From Desulfovibrio sp. (GTDB lineage: Bacteria; Desulfobacterota; Desulfovibrionia; Desulfovibrionales; Desulfovibrionaceae), in contig JACRDI010000040.1 in NCBI GenBank assembly GCA_016218665.1, positions 1 through 51,357 on the forward strand: 51,357 bases of DNA. Reading direction: 5' to 3'. Of this stretch, positions 27,152-39,432 are shown in pieces. Both the position numbers and the translations under genes were made by a program. Within the stretch, counting starts at the first letter, position 1; each line of letters starts with the position of its first letter. A model generated the notes under the pieces. It saw nothing but the letters and a program-made list of their open reading frames with translations, did not search any database and had not been told where the DNA came from.

Positions 27152-28026
27152 TGCCTCCGCTCGGACCGCGCCGCGTCGTCGTCCTGTGCGACAACGAGAC
27201 CTCCGGCCCCGCTTGCGCGTGCGAGTGGGGCCTTTCCCTTGCCATCGCCCTTGGCCCAGCCCCTGGCGCCCCCGGACGAGACGCCGCTGAGGCCCACGGC
27301 GATGAGGCCGGCGGGAGCCTGTGGCTGTGGGACACCGGCAAGACCGGCCTGTTCCTGCAAAACGCGGCAGCCCTGGGCGTGGATGTCTCCTCGGCGCGCG
27401 GCCTGGCGCTGAGCCACGGCCACTACGACCACACCGGCGGCATGGGCGCGCTCCTGGCCGCGGGCCTCACCGGGGCCATCCACGCGCACCCCTCCTGCGC
27501 CCAGGACCGCTGGGCCCGGGAAAAGGGCCGGCCGCTGCACATCGGCCCGCCCGCCCAGCTGCCGCCCTTCATTCCGGCCGGGCCGGTGACGAAGCTTGCG
27601 CCGGGGCTGACCATGCTGACGGACATTCCCCGCGCGCCCGGCCGCTTCCAGGCCGTGCAGGGCTTCTCCCGCGACCCCGAGGGCCGAGAACCCGACCACG
27701 TGCCGGACGACGCCTTCCTGGTGCTCGAAACGGCGCAGGGCCCCGTGGCCGTGCTTGGCTGCTGCCACAGCGGCCTGGCCAACTCCCTCGCCTGCGCGGC
27801 ACAGCGGCTGGGCATCCGTTCTTTTTTCGCCGTGCTGGGCGGCCTGCACCTGTTCCAGGCCGGAGCCGAAGCCCTGCGGGAAACGGCGGATGCGCTTGCG
27901 CACTACGAAGTCCGCCAGCTGGTGGCCGGACACTGCACCGGCAGGGACCGGACAGAGGCCCTGCGGAACCTGCTGCCGCAGTGCTCCGTGCACCACCTCG
28001 CCGCCGGGCAAATCTGGCTGTATTGA
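27151..28026 (+). CDS. MBL-fold metallohydrolase (dihydropterin-synthase-like subgroup)
   Basis: A 291-residue metallo-beta-lactamase-fold protein. The metal motif is LSHGHYDHTGGMG near residue 90, with later His residues in AVLGCCHSGLANS and VAGHCTGRDRT. N-terminal CDNETSGPACACEWGLSLAI and the short WDTGKTG strand resemble the subgroup that includes archaeal methanopterin-related hydrolases. The substrate is unknown. It begins in a TGATG overlap with the cimA stop, so it is the coupled last gene of the operon. Confidence 0.85.
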   Translation: MPPLGPRRVVVLCDNETSGPACACEWGLSLAIALGPAPGAPGRDAAEAHGDEAGGSLWLWDTGKTGLFLQNAAALGVDVSSARGLALSHGHYDHTGGMGALLAAGLTGAIHAHPSCAQDRWAREKGRPLHIGPPAQLPPFIPAGPVTKLAPGLTMLTDIPRAPGRFQAVQGFSRDPEGREPDHVPDDAFLVLETAQGPVAVLGCCHSGLANSLACAAQRLGIRSFFAVLGGLHLFQAGAEALRETADALAHYEVRQLVAGHCTGRDRTEALRNLLPQCSVHHLAAGQIWLY

Positions 28027-28072
28027 CCCGCTTTTCCCTTCCCCCCTCTTCCCTTTTCGCCCCTCCTCAGGT

Positions 28073-28106
28073 AGGTATTGACGTACCTGATTGCATATTG
28101 TACGTA
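28073..28106 (+). promoter_or_regulatory. Promoter of the ercA-like gene with dyad around the -35
   Basis: TTGACG (28078-28083), a 17-bp spacer and TACGTA (28101-28106). AGGTA (28073-28077) and TACCT (28084-28088) flank the -35 as an inverted repeat, a likely operator. The local sequence is far more AT-rich than its surroundings. The -10 is weak. Confidence 0.5.
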
Positions 28107-28131
28107 GCAGATACTTACACCCGGCGAGGCC

Positions 28132-29298
28132 ATGACCAAAGCATCACTGCTCGACCTGCGCAAGTTCCTGGCGCCGGAGTCCGTGTTCGGGGCTGGCGCG
28201 GCGCTGCTTGCGGGCCGCTACGTCCAGAACCTGGGGGCGCGCCGGGTGCTCCTCGTCACCGATCCCGGCATCACGCGGCTGCCCTGGTTCGGCGGCATCC
28301 TAGAGGCGATCCGCGAGGCGGGCGTCTGGCTGGAGGTGTTCGAGCAGGTCCATCCCAACCCGCGCGACTTCGAGGTCATGCAGGGGGCGGAGACCTTCCG
28401 CGCCAAAGGCTGCGACGCCATCGTGGCCGTGGGCGGGGGCAGCCCCATGGACTGCGCCAAGGGCATCGGCATCGTGGTGAGCAACGACCGCCACGTGCTC
28501 GACTTCGAGGGCGTGGACAACGTGCCCAACCCCGGCCCGCCGCTCATCTGCGTGCCCACCACCGCTGGCAGCAGCGCCGATGTCTCCCAGTTCGCCATCA
28601 TCAACGACACCGCGCGCAAGGTCAAAATCGCCATCGTCAGCAAGGCCATGGTGCCCGATGTGGCCCTGGTGGACCCCCTGCCCACCCTGACCATGCCCCG
28701 CGACCTGACCGCGCACACCGGCGTGGACGCCCTGACCCACGCCATCGAGGCTTACGTTTCCAACGCCAGCGGCCCCACCACCGACCTCTTCGCCCTGGAC
28801 GCCATCCGGCGCATCGCCCGGTACCTGCCCCTGGCCATACGGCCGGAGGACCCCGAGGCGAGGGCCGGCATGATGCTGGGCAGCATGTACGCAGGCCTGG
28901 CCTTCTCCAACGCCATCCTGGGCGCGGTGCACGCCATGGCCCACAGCCTGGGCGGCCTCATGGACCTGCCCCACGGCCAGTGCAACGCCATGCTGCTCGA
29001 TCACGTCATCGCCTACAACTTCGACGCCGCGCCCGAGCGCTACGCCGACATCGCCGAGGCCATGGGCGCGCGGCTTTCGCCCGGCGCCACCGATGCTGAT
29101 AAGCGCGAGGCCGTGCTGGCCCAGGTGCGCGCCCTCAAGCAGGCCGTGGGCGCAACCGCCGGCCTCGCCTCCCTTGGCGTCACCGAGGCGGACATCGGCG
29201 GCCTGGCCGCCTTCGCCATGCACGACCCCTGCATGGTGACCAACCCCAAGCCCCCAACCGAAGGGGACATCGAGGCCGTGTACCGCAATGCCCTCTGA
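28132..29298 (+). CDS. ercA: ErcA-like iron-containing alcohol dehydrogenase family protein
   Basis: A 388-residue group III Fe-dependent alcohol dehydrogenase. VGGGSPMDCAKGIG binds NAD. Likely iron ligands are in GVDALTHAIEAYVS, VHAMAHSLGG and LPHGQCNAML. The overall sequence (LRKFLAPESVFGAGA, DFEGVDNVP, PTTAGSSADVSQFAI) closely recalls ErcA of Pseudomonas, a dehydrogenase-like protein with a regulatory role in ethanol oxidation. Its 3' end overlaps the next gene, a PAS-GGDEF-EAL protein, by 11 bases, which supports a signalling link. Plain alcohol dehydrogenase activity is equally possible. Confidence 0.85.
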   Translation: MTKASLLDLRKFLAPESVFGAGAALLAGRYVQNLGARRVLLVTDPGITRLPWFGGILEAIREAGVWLEVFEQVHPNPRDFEVMQGAETFRAKGCDAIVAVGGGSPMDCAKGIGIVVSNDRHVLDFEGVDNVPNPGPPLICVPTTAGSSADVSQFAIINDTARKVKIAIVSKAMVPDVALVDPLPTLTMPRDLTAHTGVDALTHAIEAYVSNASGPTTDLFALDAIRRIARYLPLAIRPEDPEARAGMMLGSMYAGLAFSNAILGAVHAMAHSLGGLMDLPHGQCNAMLLDHVIAYNFDAAPERYADIAEAMGARLSPGATDADKREAVLAQVRALKQAVGATAGLASLGVTEADIGGLAAFAMHDPCMVTNPKPPTEGDIEAVYRNAL

Positions 29299-31870
29299 GG
29301 ACGGCCGGAACGGCAACTCCCTGCGCGACAGGCTCATCGGCCTGGGCGAACGTTCCATGGCCAAGAGCTACTACCCGGAGCTGCGCCGCCGCCTGGACGA
29401 GCTGGAGCGCTTCCGCGCCGTGGTGGACCACGCCAACGACGCCATCTTCATGTTCCTCACCGACGAATGGACCGTGGCCGACGTCAACGAGACGGCGCTC
29501 ATGATGCTCGGCCTGGACCGGAGCGAGGTGCTGGGCGCGCACATTTCGCGCTTCTTCCCGCAGGAGATCGCCGCGCGCTACGCCGGCGCCCTTTCCAGCG
29601 CGCAGAGCAACGGCGGGGAGGTGCAGTTCCGCAACGGGCACATCGTCACCAGCCTTTCCGGGGCGGAAGGGCGCAGCGTGCCCATCGAGATCACCGTGAC
29701 CCTGCAGACCTTCGCGGGCAGGGGGTACGCCGTCGTCGTCGCGCGCGATGTCACCGTGCGCCAGATGATCGAGGCCGAGCTGGACAAGAGCCGCCAGCTC
29801 TTCGCCTCGTTCATGGAGAACTCGCCGGCCATGGCCTTCATCAAGGATCCGGACGGCCGCTACATCTTCTGCAACCCGGCCTTTGGCGAATGCCTGGGCC
29901 AGCCGCCGCAGAAGCTCATCGGCCGGGGCGACACGGACATCTGGCCGCCCGACGTGGCCGCCACCATCCGCGGCTACGACGAGTACGTGCTGCGCGAGGG
30001 CAAGCCCCTCATGGTGCTGGAACAGGTGCGCCTGCGTTCCGGCGGCCCCTCGCGCCACCTGCAGGTGTCCAAGTTCCCCATCATGCAGAACCGCGCCATA
30101 ATCGGCGTGGCGGGCATCGCCGTGGACATAACCCGCCAGGTGCAGACCGAGCAGGCCCTGCAGCGGAGCGAGGACCGCCACCGCATCGTGGCGGAGTACA
30201 CCCACGGCATGGAGTGCTGGATAAGCCCCACCGGCGAGATGCTCTACGTGAGCCCCTCGTGCGAGCGCATCACCGGCTACCCAAGGGAGCATTTCCTGGC
30301 CGATGCGCGCGGGCTGGAAGAGCTGGTGCACGAGGCCGACCTGGATGTCTGGCGGCAGTTCCACGCCCAGGTCATCGACGACGAATCCATCGACTATCGC
30401 ATCCGCCACAAGCGGGGCGGCCTGCGCTGGGTCAACGAGGTCAAGCGCGAGGTCATGGGCGGCAACGGCGGATCCCTCGGCAGCCGCATCTCCCTGCGCG
30501 ACATCACCGAGCGCAAGGAGATGGAGCTGCAGCTGCGGCACCTGGCCCTGCACGACCCGCTCACCGGGCTGGCCAACCGCACCCTCTGCCTGGACCGCAT
30601 CCACCAGGCCATGGAGCGCGGGCGCAGGCGCAAGCCCTACTCCTTCTCCGTGGTCTTCCTGGACCTGGACCGCTTCAAGGTGCTGAACGACAGCCTGGGC
30701 CACGCCTTCGGCGACCAGGTGCTCATCAGCGTGGCCGAGGTGCTGCGCGGCAGCATCCGCGCCTTCGACACCGTTGCCCGCTTCGGCGGCGACGAGTTCG
30801 TCATCCTGCTGGAGGAGCTCACCTCCCCGCGGGAGACCATCCAGGCCGTGCAGCGCATCCGCCAGGCACTGCGCCAGCCCTTCGTGCTGGGCGGACACGA
30901 GATACAGCTCACCGCCAGCATGGGCATCACCCTGGGCGCCCAGGAGGCGGAGAGCCCGGCCGACCTTCTGCGCAACGCCAACATCGCCATGCACCAGGCC
31001 AAGAAGGCCGGGCGCAACCGCTTCAAGGCCTTCACCGCAGCCATGCTGGAGCGCGCCAGCCACCTGCTGGTGCTGGAGACGGACCTCCGCCGGGCCATCG
31101 GCCGGGGCGAGTTCTTCCTCATGTACCAGCCCATCGTGCGGCTGGACGGCAAGTCCACCCTGCACGGCTTCGAGGCGCTCATCCGCTGGAGCCATCCGCG
31201 CAAGGGCCTCATCCCGCCGGGAGAATTCATCCCCGTGGCCGAGGAGTCCGGCCTCATCGTGGATATCGGGCTCATGGCCCTGCGCGAGGCCTGCCTGACC
31301 CTGGGGCAGTGGCGCGAAAGCGCGCCCGCCGCCCGGCGCCTGGTCATGAGCGTGAACCTTTCGCCCCGGCAGTTTTCCGACCCGCTCCTGGTGGAGGCGG
31401 TGAAGGCCGTGCTGCAGGAGACCGGCCTGCCGCCCTCGGCGCTGAAGCTTGAGATCACAGAATCGGCCATCATGGACAACGCCGCCGGCGCGGTGGACAA
31501 GCTGCGCAAGCTCAAGGCCCTGGGCATGGCCCTGTCCATCGACGACTTCGGCACGGGCTACTCGTCCATGAGTAGCCTGCAACAGTTCCCGCTGGACACG
31601 CTCAAGATAGACCTGTCCTTTGTGCAGCGGATGGAAATCGGGCCGGAGGGGCTGGAGATCGTCAAGGCCATCATCAGCCTGGCCCACTCCCTCCAGCTCC
31701 AGGTCATCGCCGAAGGCGTGGAGAGCGAAAGCCAGCGCGACCTCCTGCGCGGCCTGTCCTGCGAGTTCGCCCAGGGCTACCTGTACGCCAGGCCGCTCTA
31801 CGCCGACCAGGCCTGGGAATACCTCCTGGCCGGAAGCGCCCAGCCCCAGGACGGCCGCCAAGGCCGCTAG
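29288..31870 (+). CDS. PAS-PAS-PAS-GGDEF-EAL cyclic-di-GMP signalling protein
   Basis: An 860-residue soluble protein without clear membrane segments. Three PAS domains lie at about 40-160, 165-285 and 290-415. The diguanylate cyclase domain has an intact GGDEF at residues 500-504, with RAFD five residues before as an inhibitory I-site. The phosphodiesterase domain has intact EAL (629-631), NLSPRQF, EITESAIM and DDFGTGYSS. Both activities are therefore possible in principle. It overlaps ercA by 11 bases, so translation is coupled. Its stop overlaps the convergent comEC stop (CTAG). Confidence 0.95.
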   Translation: MPSEDGRNGNSLRDRLIGLGERSMAKSYYPELRRRLDELERFRAVVDHANDAIFMFLTDEWTVADVNETALMMLGLDRSEVLGAHISRFFPQEIAARYAGALSSAQSNGGEVQFRNGHIVTSLSGAEGRSVPIEITVTLQTFAGRGYAVVVARDVTVRQMIEAELDKSRQLFASFMENSPAMAFIKDPDGRYIFCNPAFGECLGQPPQKLIGRGDTDIWPPDVAATIRGYDEYVLREGKPLMVLEQVRLRSGGPSRHLQVSKFPIMQNRAIIGVAGIAVDITRQVQTEQALQRSEDRHRIVAEYTHGMECWISPTGEMLYVSPSCERITGYPREHFLADARGLEELVHEADLDVWRQFHAQVIDDESIDYRIRHKRGGLRWVNEVKREVMGGNGGSLGSRISLRDITERKEMELQLRHLALHDPLTGLANRTLCLDRIHQAMERGRRRKPYSFSVVFLDLDRFKVLNDSLGHAFGDQVLISVAEVLRGSIRAFDTVARFGGDEFVILLEELTSPRETIQAVQRIRQALRQPFVLGGHEIQLTASMGITLGAQEAESPADLLRNANIAMHQAKKAGRNRFKAFTAAMLERASHLLVLETDLRRAIGRGEFFLMYQPIVRLDGKSTLHGFEALIRWSHPRKGLIPPGEFIPVAEESGLIVDIGLMALREACLTLGQWRESAPAARRLVMSVNLSPRQFSDPLLVEAVKAVLQETGLPPSALKLEITESAIMDNAAGAVDKLRKLKALGMALSIDDFGTGYSSMSSLQQFPLDTLKIDLSFVQRMEIGPEGLEIVKAIISLAHSLQLQVIAEGVESESQRDLLRGLSCEFAQGYLYARPLYADQAWEYLLAGSAQPQDGRQGR

Positions 31871-34431
31871 AACCGCTGCCCCGCAAGGCCGAAGGCCCGG
31901 CCGGGAACGCGCCACACAAGCTCCAGCATGCCCCGCTCGTGCGTGCCGGCAAGGGGAATGCCCCGCAGGCCCAGCTCGGCCACCACATCCTTGTTGGGGA
32001 AGCGGTACATGTTCTGGAAACCGCAGCTCACCACGGCCTGGTCCGGGGCCACGGCCTCGTACAGCATGCCCGAGAGGCTGGACTTGGACCCGTGGTGCGG
32101 CAGAAGCAGCACCGCCGCGCGGAGATCCCGCTTGCGTTCCAGCATGTCCTCGATGCCGTCGCGCTGCACGTCGCCGGGCAGCAGGGCCAGGGGCTCGCCC
32201 CGCCAGAGCAGCCGCAGCACCACGGAGTTGTCGTTGGTGCCCCGCCCGGCGTAGCCCTCGGCCGGGTGCAGGGCCTCAAGCTCCACGCCCGCGCCAAGGT
32301 CCAGGCGCTCCCCGGCGCGCAGGGGCGCGGGAGCGAGCTTCCCCGCAGCCATGCCGCCGATAACACCGCCGGACGTGTTCTCCGCAAGCGCCGCCTCCAG
32401 GGCCCCGGCGAGCTCCCCCTCGGGCCACTGGCCGTTGGTGCGGAAGCTCCCCACCCCGAACTGGCGCAGAATCCACACCAGCCCCTGGGCGTGGTCCGCG
32501 TCCGGGTGCGTCATGACCACGGCGTCCAGCCTGGGCGGCCGCCCCCAGGTGAGCGCCGGGCCCACCACGGAGCGGCCCATGTCGAAGGTGCGGCTGAGCG
32601 CCCCGCCGCCGTCCACCAGCACGCGCCTGCCGCCAGGAGCGCTCACCAGCACCGCCTGGGACTGCCCCACGTCGAGCACGGTGAGGCGCACCTCGTCCCT
32701 GGCCTCGTCGCGCGCGAGCTCCGCGTGGGGCCAGGCCATGGCCAGCAGCCCGGCGATCACGAGCAGCACGGGCAGGGGTTTGCGGGCGTCACGGCAAAAG
32801 GGCGCCAGGGCCAGCACGGCGGCCCCGCCCAGGATCTCCGGCCACAGGGGCCGCAAGAGCGCCCAGGTGGGGAACCAGCCGCCAAGCCACAGCCGGTGCA
32901 GCAGGGCCAGCATCCAGTCCTGCACCAGCGTGGCGCAGGACAGCAGCCAGCCAGCGAAGGTCTCCAGGCCCGGCACGGGGGCCAGGGCCAGCCCGGCCAT
33001 GCCCAGCACCTGCACCACCAGCCCCTGCAGGGGCAGCCAGGGCAGATTGAGCAGAAAGTTGGGCGCGAAGGCGCCGAAGTACCAGATGGTGATGGGCAGC
33101 AGGGCGATGTTGGCGGCAAGGGTCAGGGCGAAGGCGTCCCAGGCGAGGCGCAGCCCGCGCCCCAATACACCGCGCCCGCGGGGCGGAAGCCCGCGAAGCC
33201 ACGGATGCAGGAAGGCCAGCCCGGCCACGGCCACGGCGGACATCTGCAGGCTCACGTCGAACACGCAGAGCGGATCCCAGGCGACCATCAGCAAGAGCGC
33301 CAGGAACAGCCCGTCCACCAGCGCCCGGCCGCGGTCGAGGAGCAGCAGCAGGCCCCAGAAGAAGAACATCCAGGCCGAGCGCACCAGCGACGGGCTGCCC
33401 TGCCCCAGCCACACGTAGGCCGCCACCAGGGGAAGGGAGAGCAGAATGGCCAGCTTTTGCCGGGGGATGCGCAGAAAGAGCCCGGGCCAGGCCAGCCCCA
33501 GGCACCAGGCCAGCCCCAGGCCCAGCACGGCCACGTAGACCACGTTCAGGCCGGACAGGGCCAGGGTGTGCGAGAGCCCGGCCGCGCGCAGCTCCTCCGT
33601 GGCCTCCGGCCCGATGCGCGAGCGGTCGCCCAGGAGCAGGCCCAGCACAATGGCCCCGCCCTGGGTGTCCGGCAGGGCGGAAAGCAGCCGCTGGCGCAGG
33701 TGCTCGCGCGCGTCCCACCACGGGTTCGCCGGGCGCCGGCCCCAGTCGGCCTCCACCTCCGGCCCGCGCGTGTAGGCCCGGAAGAACACGCCCCGCAGGC
33801 GCTGCTGCCACTCGAAATCCGCGCCTCCGGCGTTCAGAAACCCGTGCACCGGCCGCAGGCGCAGCAGCGCCTCGACGTTCTGCCCCGGCGCTGGGCGGTA
33901 CGCGGGCTCGTCCCAGTCCCAGGCGATGCGCCCCGGAATGGCCACGGGCGGCGGTGCGGGCGGGGGGCCCACAAGCTCCGGCGCGTCGTCGCCGCGCTCC
34001 GGCTTGGGGATGAGGGTGGCGTTGGCCCCCTCCAGCAGGATCTCCACCCGGCCGAAGGCCTTGTCCGTCACCGCGGCCACCCGCCCGGACACGAAGGCCT
34101 TGGCCCCGGCGTCGGACACGGCGGCCAGCTGCGGCGCTGCGGAAGGAACATCGGGCAGGGCGCTCAGGCCGTAGCGCCCCCCGCCAAGGAAGCAGACGGC
34201 CGCAAGGGCCAGGGAGGCGAGGCAGGACACCAGGCGCGGCCTGCGGAACAGCACAAGGCCCAGCCACAGCACGCCGCACGCGGCGACAGCGGGCACCGGG
34301 TGGCGCACGCCCCAGATGCCCGCCGTGAAGCAGAGGAAGTAGACCTGCCAGCCCAGCAACCCGGGCGGAGTGCCGGGCACTCCCGCGCCCTCAAGGCCGG
34401 GCGTCCCGTGCTGGGTCTGGCTGGCGTACAT
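31867..34431 (-). CDS. comEC: ComEC/Rec2-family DNA-uptake channel
   Basis: An 854-residue inner-membrane protein. An N-terminal OB-like region is followed by the competence channel domain with many hydrophobic segments ([17 protein letters not shown] is the conserved entry). The C-terminal metallo-beta-lactamase domain has [32 protein letters not shown] and [10 protein letters not shown]. In transformable bacteria it passes single-stranded DNA inward. No Shine-Dalgarno sequence is obvious before ATG 34431, so the start is uncertain. It follows murA by 45 bases. No other competence gene is visible. Confidence 0.93.
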   Translation of the reverse strand: MYASQTQHGTPGLEGAGVPGTPPGLLGWQVYFLCFTAGIWGVRHPVPAVAACGVLWLGLVLFRRPRLVSCLASLALAAVCFLGGGRYGLSALPDVPSAAPQLAAVSDAGAKAFVSGRVAAVTDKAFGRVEILLEGANATLIPKPERGDDAPELVGPPPAPPPVAIPGRIAWDWDEPAYRPAPGQNVEALLRLRPVHGFLNAGGADFEWQQRLRGVFFRAYTRGPEVEADWGRRPANPWWDAREHLRQRLLSALPDTQGGAIVLGLLLGDRSRIGPEATEELRAAGLSHTLALSGLNVVYVAVLGLGLAWCLGLAWPGLFLRIPRQKLAILLSLPLVAAYVWLGQGSPSLVRSAWMFFFWGLLLLLDRGRALVDGLFLALLLMVAWDPLCVFDVSLQMSAVAVAGLAFLHPWLRGLPPRGRGVLGRGLRLAWDAFALTLAANIALLPITIWYFGAFAPNFLLNLPWLPLQGLVVQVLGMAGLALAPVPGLETFAGWLLSCATLVQDWMLALLHRLWLGGWFPTWALLRPLWPEILGGAAVLALAPFCRDARKPLPVLLVIAGLLAMAWPHAELARDEARDEVRLTVLDVGQSQAVLVSAPGGRRVLVDGGGALSRTFDMGRSVVGPALTWGRPPRLDAVVMTHPDADHAQGLVWILRQFGVGSFRTNGQWPEGELAGALEAALAENTSGGVIGGMAAGKLAPAPLRAGERLDLGAGVELEALHPAEGYAGRGTNDNSVVLRLLWRGEPLALLPGDVQRDGIEDMLERKRDLRAAVLLLPHHGSKSSLSGMLYEAVAPDQAVVSCGFQNMYRFPNKDVVAELGLRGIPLAGTHERGMLELVWRVPGRAFGLAGQRF

Positions 34432-34476
34432 TTCGTCGCGGCTGTTGTGGTCCGGCCCGCCCGTCGCGCCCTGGCG

Positions 34477-35730
<1,254 letters not shown>

Positions 35731-35793
35731 GCGTGTTCCTTTGTGATTCGACCAGGTTTTGCGCCCCCGGCCGGAATAATCTGGATTTTGTTC

Positions 35794-35820
35794 TTGACCG
35801 CCGGGGCGGCCTCATATAAA
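35794..35820 (+). promoter_or_regulatory. Predicted promoter of tRNA-His
   Basis: TTGACC (35794-35799), a 15-bp spacer and TATAAA (35815-35820). The spacer is short. The predicted start near 35827 is ten bases before the mature tRNA end. The same TTGACC occurs before tRNA-Arg at 42229. Confidence 0.55.
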
Positions 35821-35836
35821 CGGTTCTTCCTCTTGT

Positions 35837-35913
35837 GGTGAATGTAGCTCAGTTGGCAGAGCACCAGGTTGTGGCCCTGGGGGCCGAGGGTTCAAGCCCC
35901 TTCATTCACCCCA
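35837..35913 (+). tRNA. tRNA-His (anticodon GTG)
   Basis: A complete cloverleaf. The acceptor GGTGAATG pairs with CATTCACC, and the extra G at -1 faces C73 as required for histidine tRNA. The anticodon arm is CCAGG-TTGTGGC-CCTGG, and the T arm has GAGGGTTCAAGCCCC. CCA is encoded. It is 77 bases including G-1. Confidence 0.97.
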
Positions 35914-35926
35914 CTTGAGAAGTCAG

Positions 35927-35957
35927 AGGCCCTGCGCACGCGGGGCCTTTTTCTTTT
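35927..35957 (+). terminator. Intrinsic terminator after tRNA-His
   Basis: AGGCCC (35927-35932) pairs with GGGCCT (35943-35948), followed by TTTTTCTTTTC. Confidence 0.8.
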
Positions 35958-36054
35958 CCCGCCCCAACCCGCCGCAGCCCGCCGCAGACCAGAGCCGCCG
36001 CTTCCGCGCGGCACTGTGCAGGGCCGGGGCTTCAATTGCAACACAAATAATCAA

Positions 36055-37992
<1,938 letters not shown>

Positions 37993-38001
37993 TGGGCGCT
38001 C

Positions 38002-39396
38002 CTAGCTCTTGTAGAAGGCGCGGAAGGCCTGGACCGTGGCGTACAGGTCGGCCTTGCCCAGCACCTCGAAGGGGCTGTGCATGGAAAGCACGGCCGGGCC
38101 CATGTCGATGACGTCCATGCCGTACACGGCCAGGAACTTGGCCACGGTGCCGCCGCCGCCCAGATCCACCTTGCCCAGCTCGGCCATCTGCCAGGGCACG
38201 TTCGCCTTGTCCAGAATGTTGCGCAAAAAGGCGATGAACTCCGGGTGGGCGTCGTTGGCCCCCACCTTGCCCCGGTGGCCGGTGAACTTGTTGAAGCAGG
38301 GGCCGTAGCCCATGTAGGCGGCGTTGCGCTTCTCGAACACGTCCAGGTGGTCCGGGTCCACGGCGGCGTTCACGTCCGCGCTGATGGCCATGCCGCGCTC
38401 GAACACGCGGGAGAGCTTCGTCCTGGGCTCCCAGGCCTCGATCAGGTCCTGCAGGGCGTACTCGAAGAAGAGCGACTGCGCGCCGGTGGCGCCCTCGCTG
38501 CCGATCTCCTCCTTGTCCCAGAAGAGCGCCAGCTGGGTGTGCTCGGGGGTCTTCTCGGCCAGGAAGGCCTCAAAGGCGCTGAACACGCAGGAGCGGTCGT
38601 CGTGGCCGTAGCCGCCGATCATGGAGCCGTCGAGGCCGACGCTGCGCGCCGGGCCCGCGGGCACCAGCTGCAGCTCGGCGCTGAACAGGTCGCCCTCCGT
38701 GATTCCGTAGCGGGCGTGCAGCAGCTCCAGCACGCGGCGCTTCACGCGGTCCTTGTCCTTGGCGGCCTTGTCGTCGCCGCGCTTTGCGGGTTCGTGCCCC
38801 ACCACGGCATTCAATTTCTCGGCTTCGAAGGCGTCGGCCACCTTCTGCTCCACCTGCTTGTAGGCCAGGTGCGGCAGCAGGTCGGTGATGGTCAGCACCG
38901 GGTCTTTCGGATCCTCGCCCACCAGCACCTTGACCAGGGTGCCGTCCTTCTTCACCACCACGCCGTGCAGGGCCAGCTCGCGCGCAAGCCACTGGTACTT
39001 GCGGATGCCGCCGTAATAGTGGGTCTTCATGAGGCCCAGGTCGGTGTCCTCGTACAGCGGGTGCTGCTTCAGGTCGATGCGCGGGGTGTCGGCGTGGGCG
39101 CCGATGAGCCGGAAGCCCTCGCTCAGGGGCCGCTTGCCGCGCCGGGCCAGCAGCACGGTCTTGCCGCGCTGCACGCGCACGTAGGCCTTGGTCTTGGCGT
39201 TCAGCACATCGCTGAAGCCCGCCGCCTTGGCCGTGGCCAAGAGGTAATCCACGGTCTCGCGCTCGGTCTTGCAGCGGGTGATGAAGTCCATGTAGCGCGC
39301 GGCGCAGGCTTCCACGGCCTTCCTGTCGGCGGCGCTGGGATACACGTCCCAGCAGTTGCGGGACACATGCTCAAGTTCAGGCGTCTTCTTGCTCAC
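38002..39396 (-). CDS. M18-family aminopeptidase
   Basis: A 464-residue zinc aminopeptidase of the ApeB/DAP type. Metal and catalytic segments are visible: [29 protein letters not shown] (catalytic Glu pair), [16 protein letters not shown], and the late [14 protein letters not shown] with the last His ligand. The start chosen is GTG 39396 with CGGAG six bases before; a TTG ten codons upstream is possible. It sits between selA and selB, which is unusual, since these are often adjacent. It would release N-terminal residues from peptides in the cytosol. Confidence 0.92.
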   Translation of the reverse strand: MSKKTPELEHVSRNCWDVYPSAADRKAVEACAARYMDFITRCKTERETVDYLLATAKAAGFSDVLNAKTKAYVRVQRGKTVLLARRGKRPLSEGFRLIGAHADTPRIDLKQHPLYEDTDLGLMKTHYYGGIRKYQWLARELALHGVVVKKDGTLVKVLVGEDPKDPVLTITDLLPHLAYKQVEQKVADAFEAEKLNAVVGHEPAKRGDDKAAKDKDRVKRRVLELLHARYGITEGDLFSAELQLVPAGPARSVGLDGSMIGGYGHDDRSCVFSAFEAFLAEKTPEHTQLALFWDKEEIGSEGATGAQSLFFEYALQDLIEAWEPRTKLSRVFERGMAISADVNAAVDPDHLDVFEKRNAAYMGYGPCFNKFTGHRGKVGANDAHPEFIAFLRNILDKANVPWQMAELGKVDLGGGGTVAKFLAVYGMDVIDMGPAVLSMHSPFEVLGKADLYATVQAFRAFYKS

Positions 39397-39432
39397 GGAT
39401 GCTCCGGTGGGTTTCGTCTGGTGCAATCGGTC

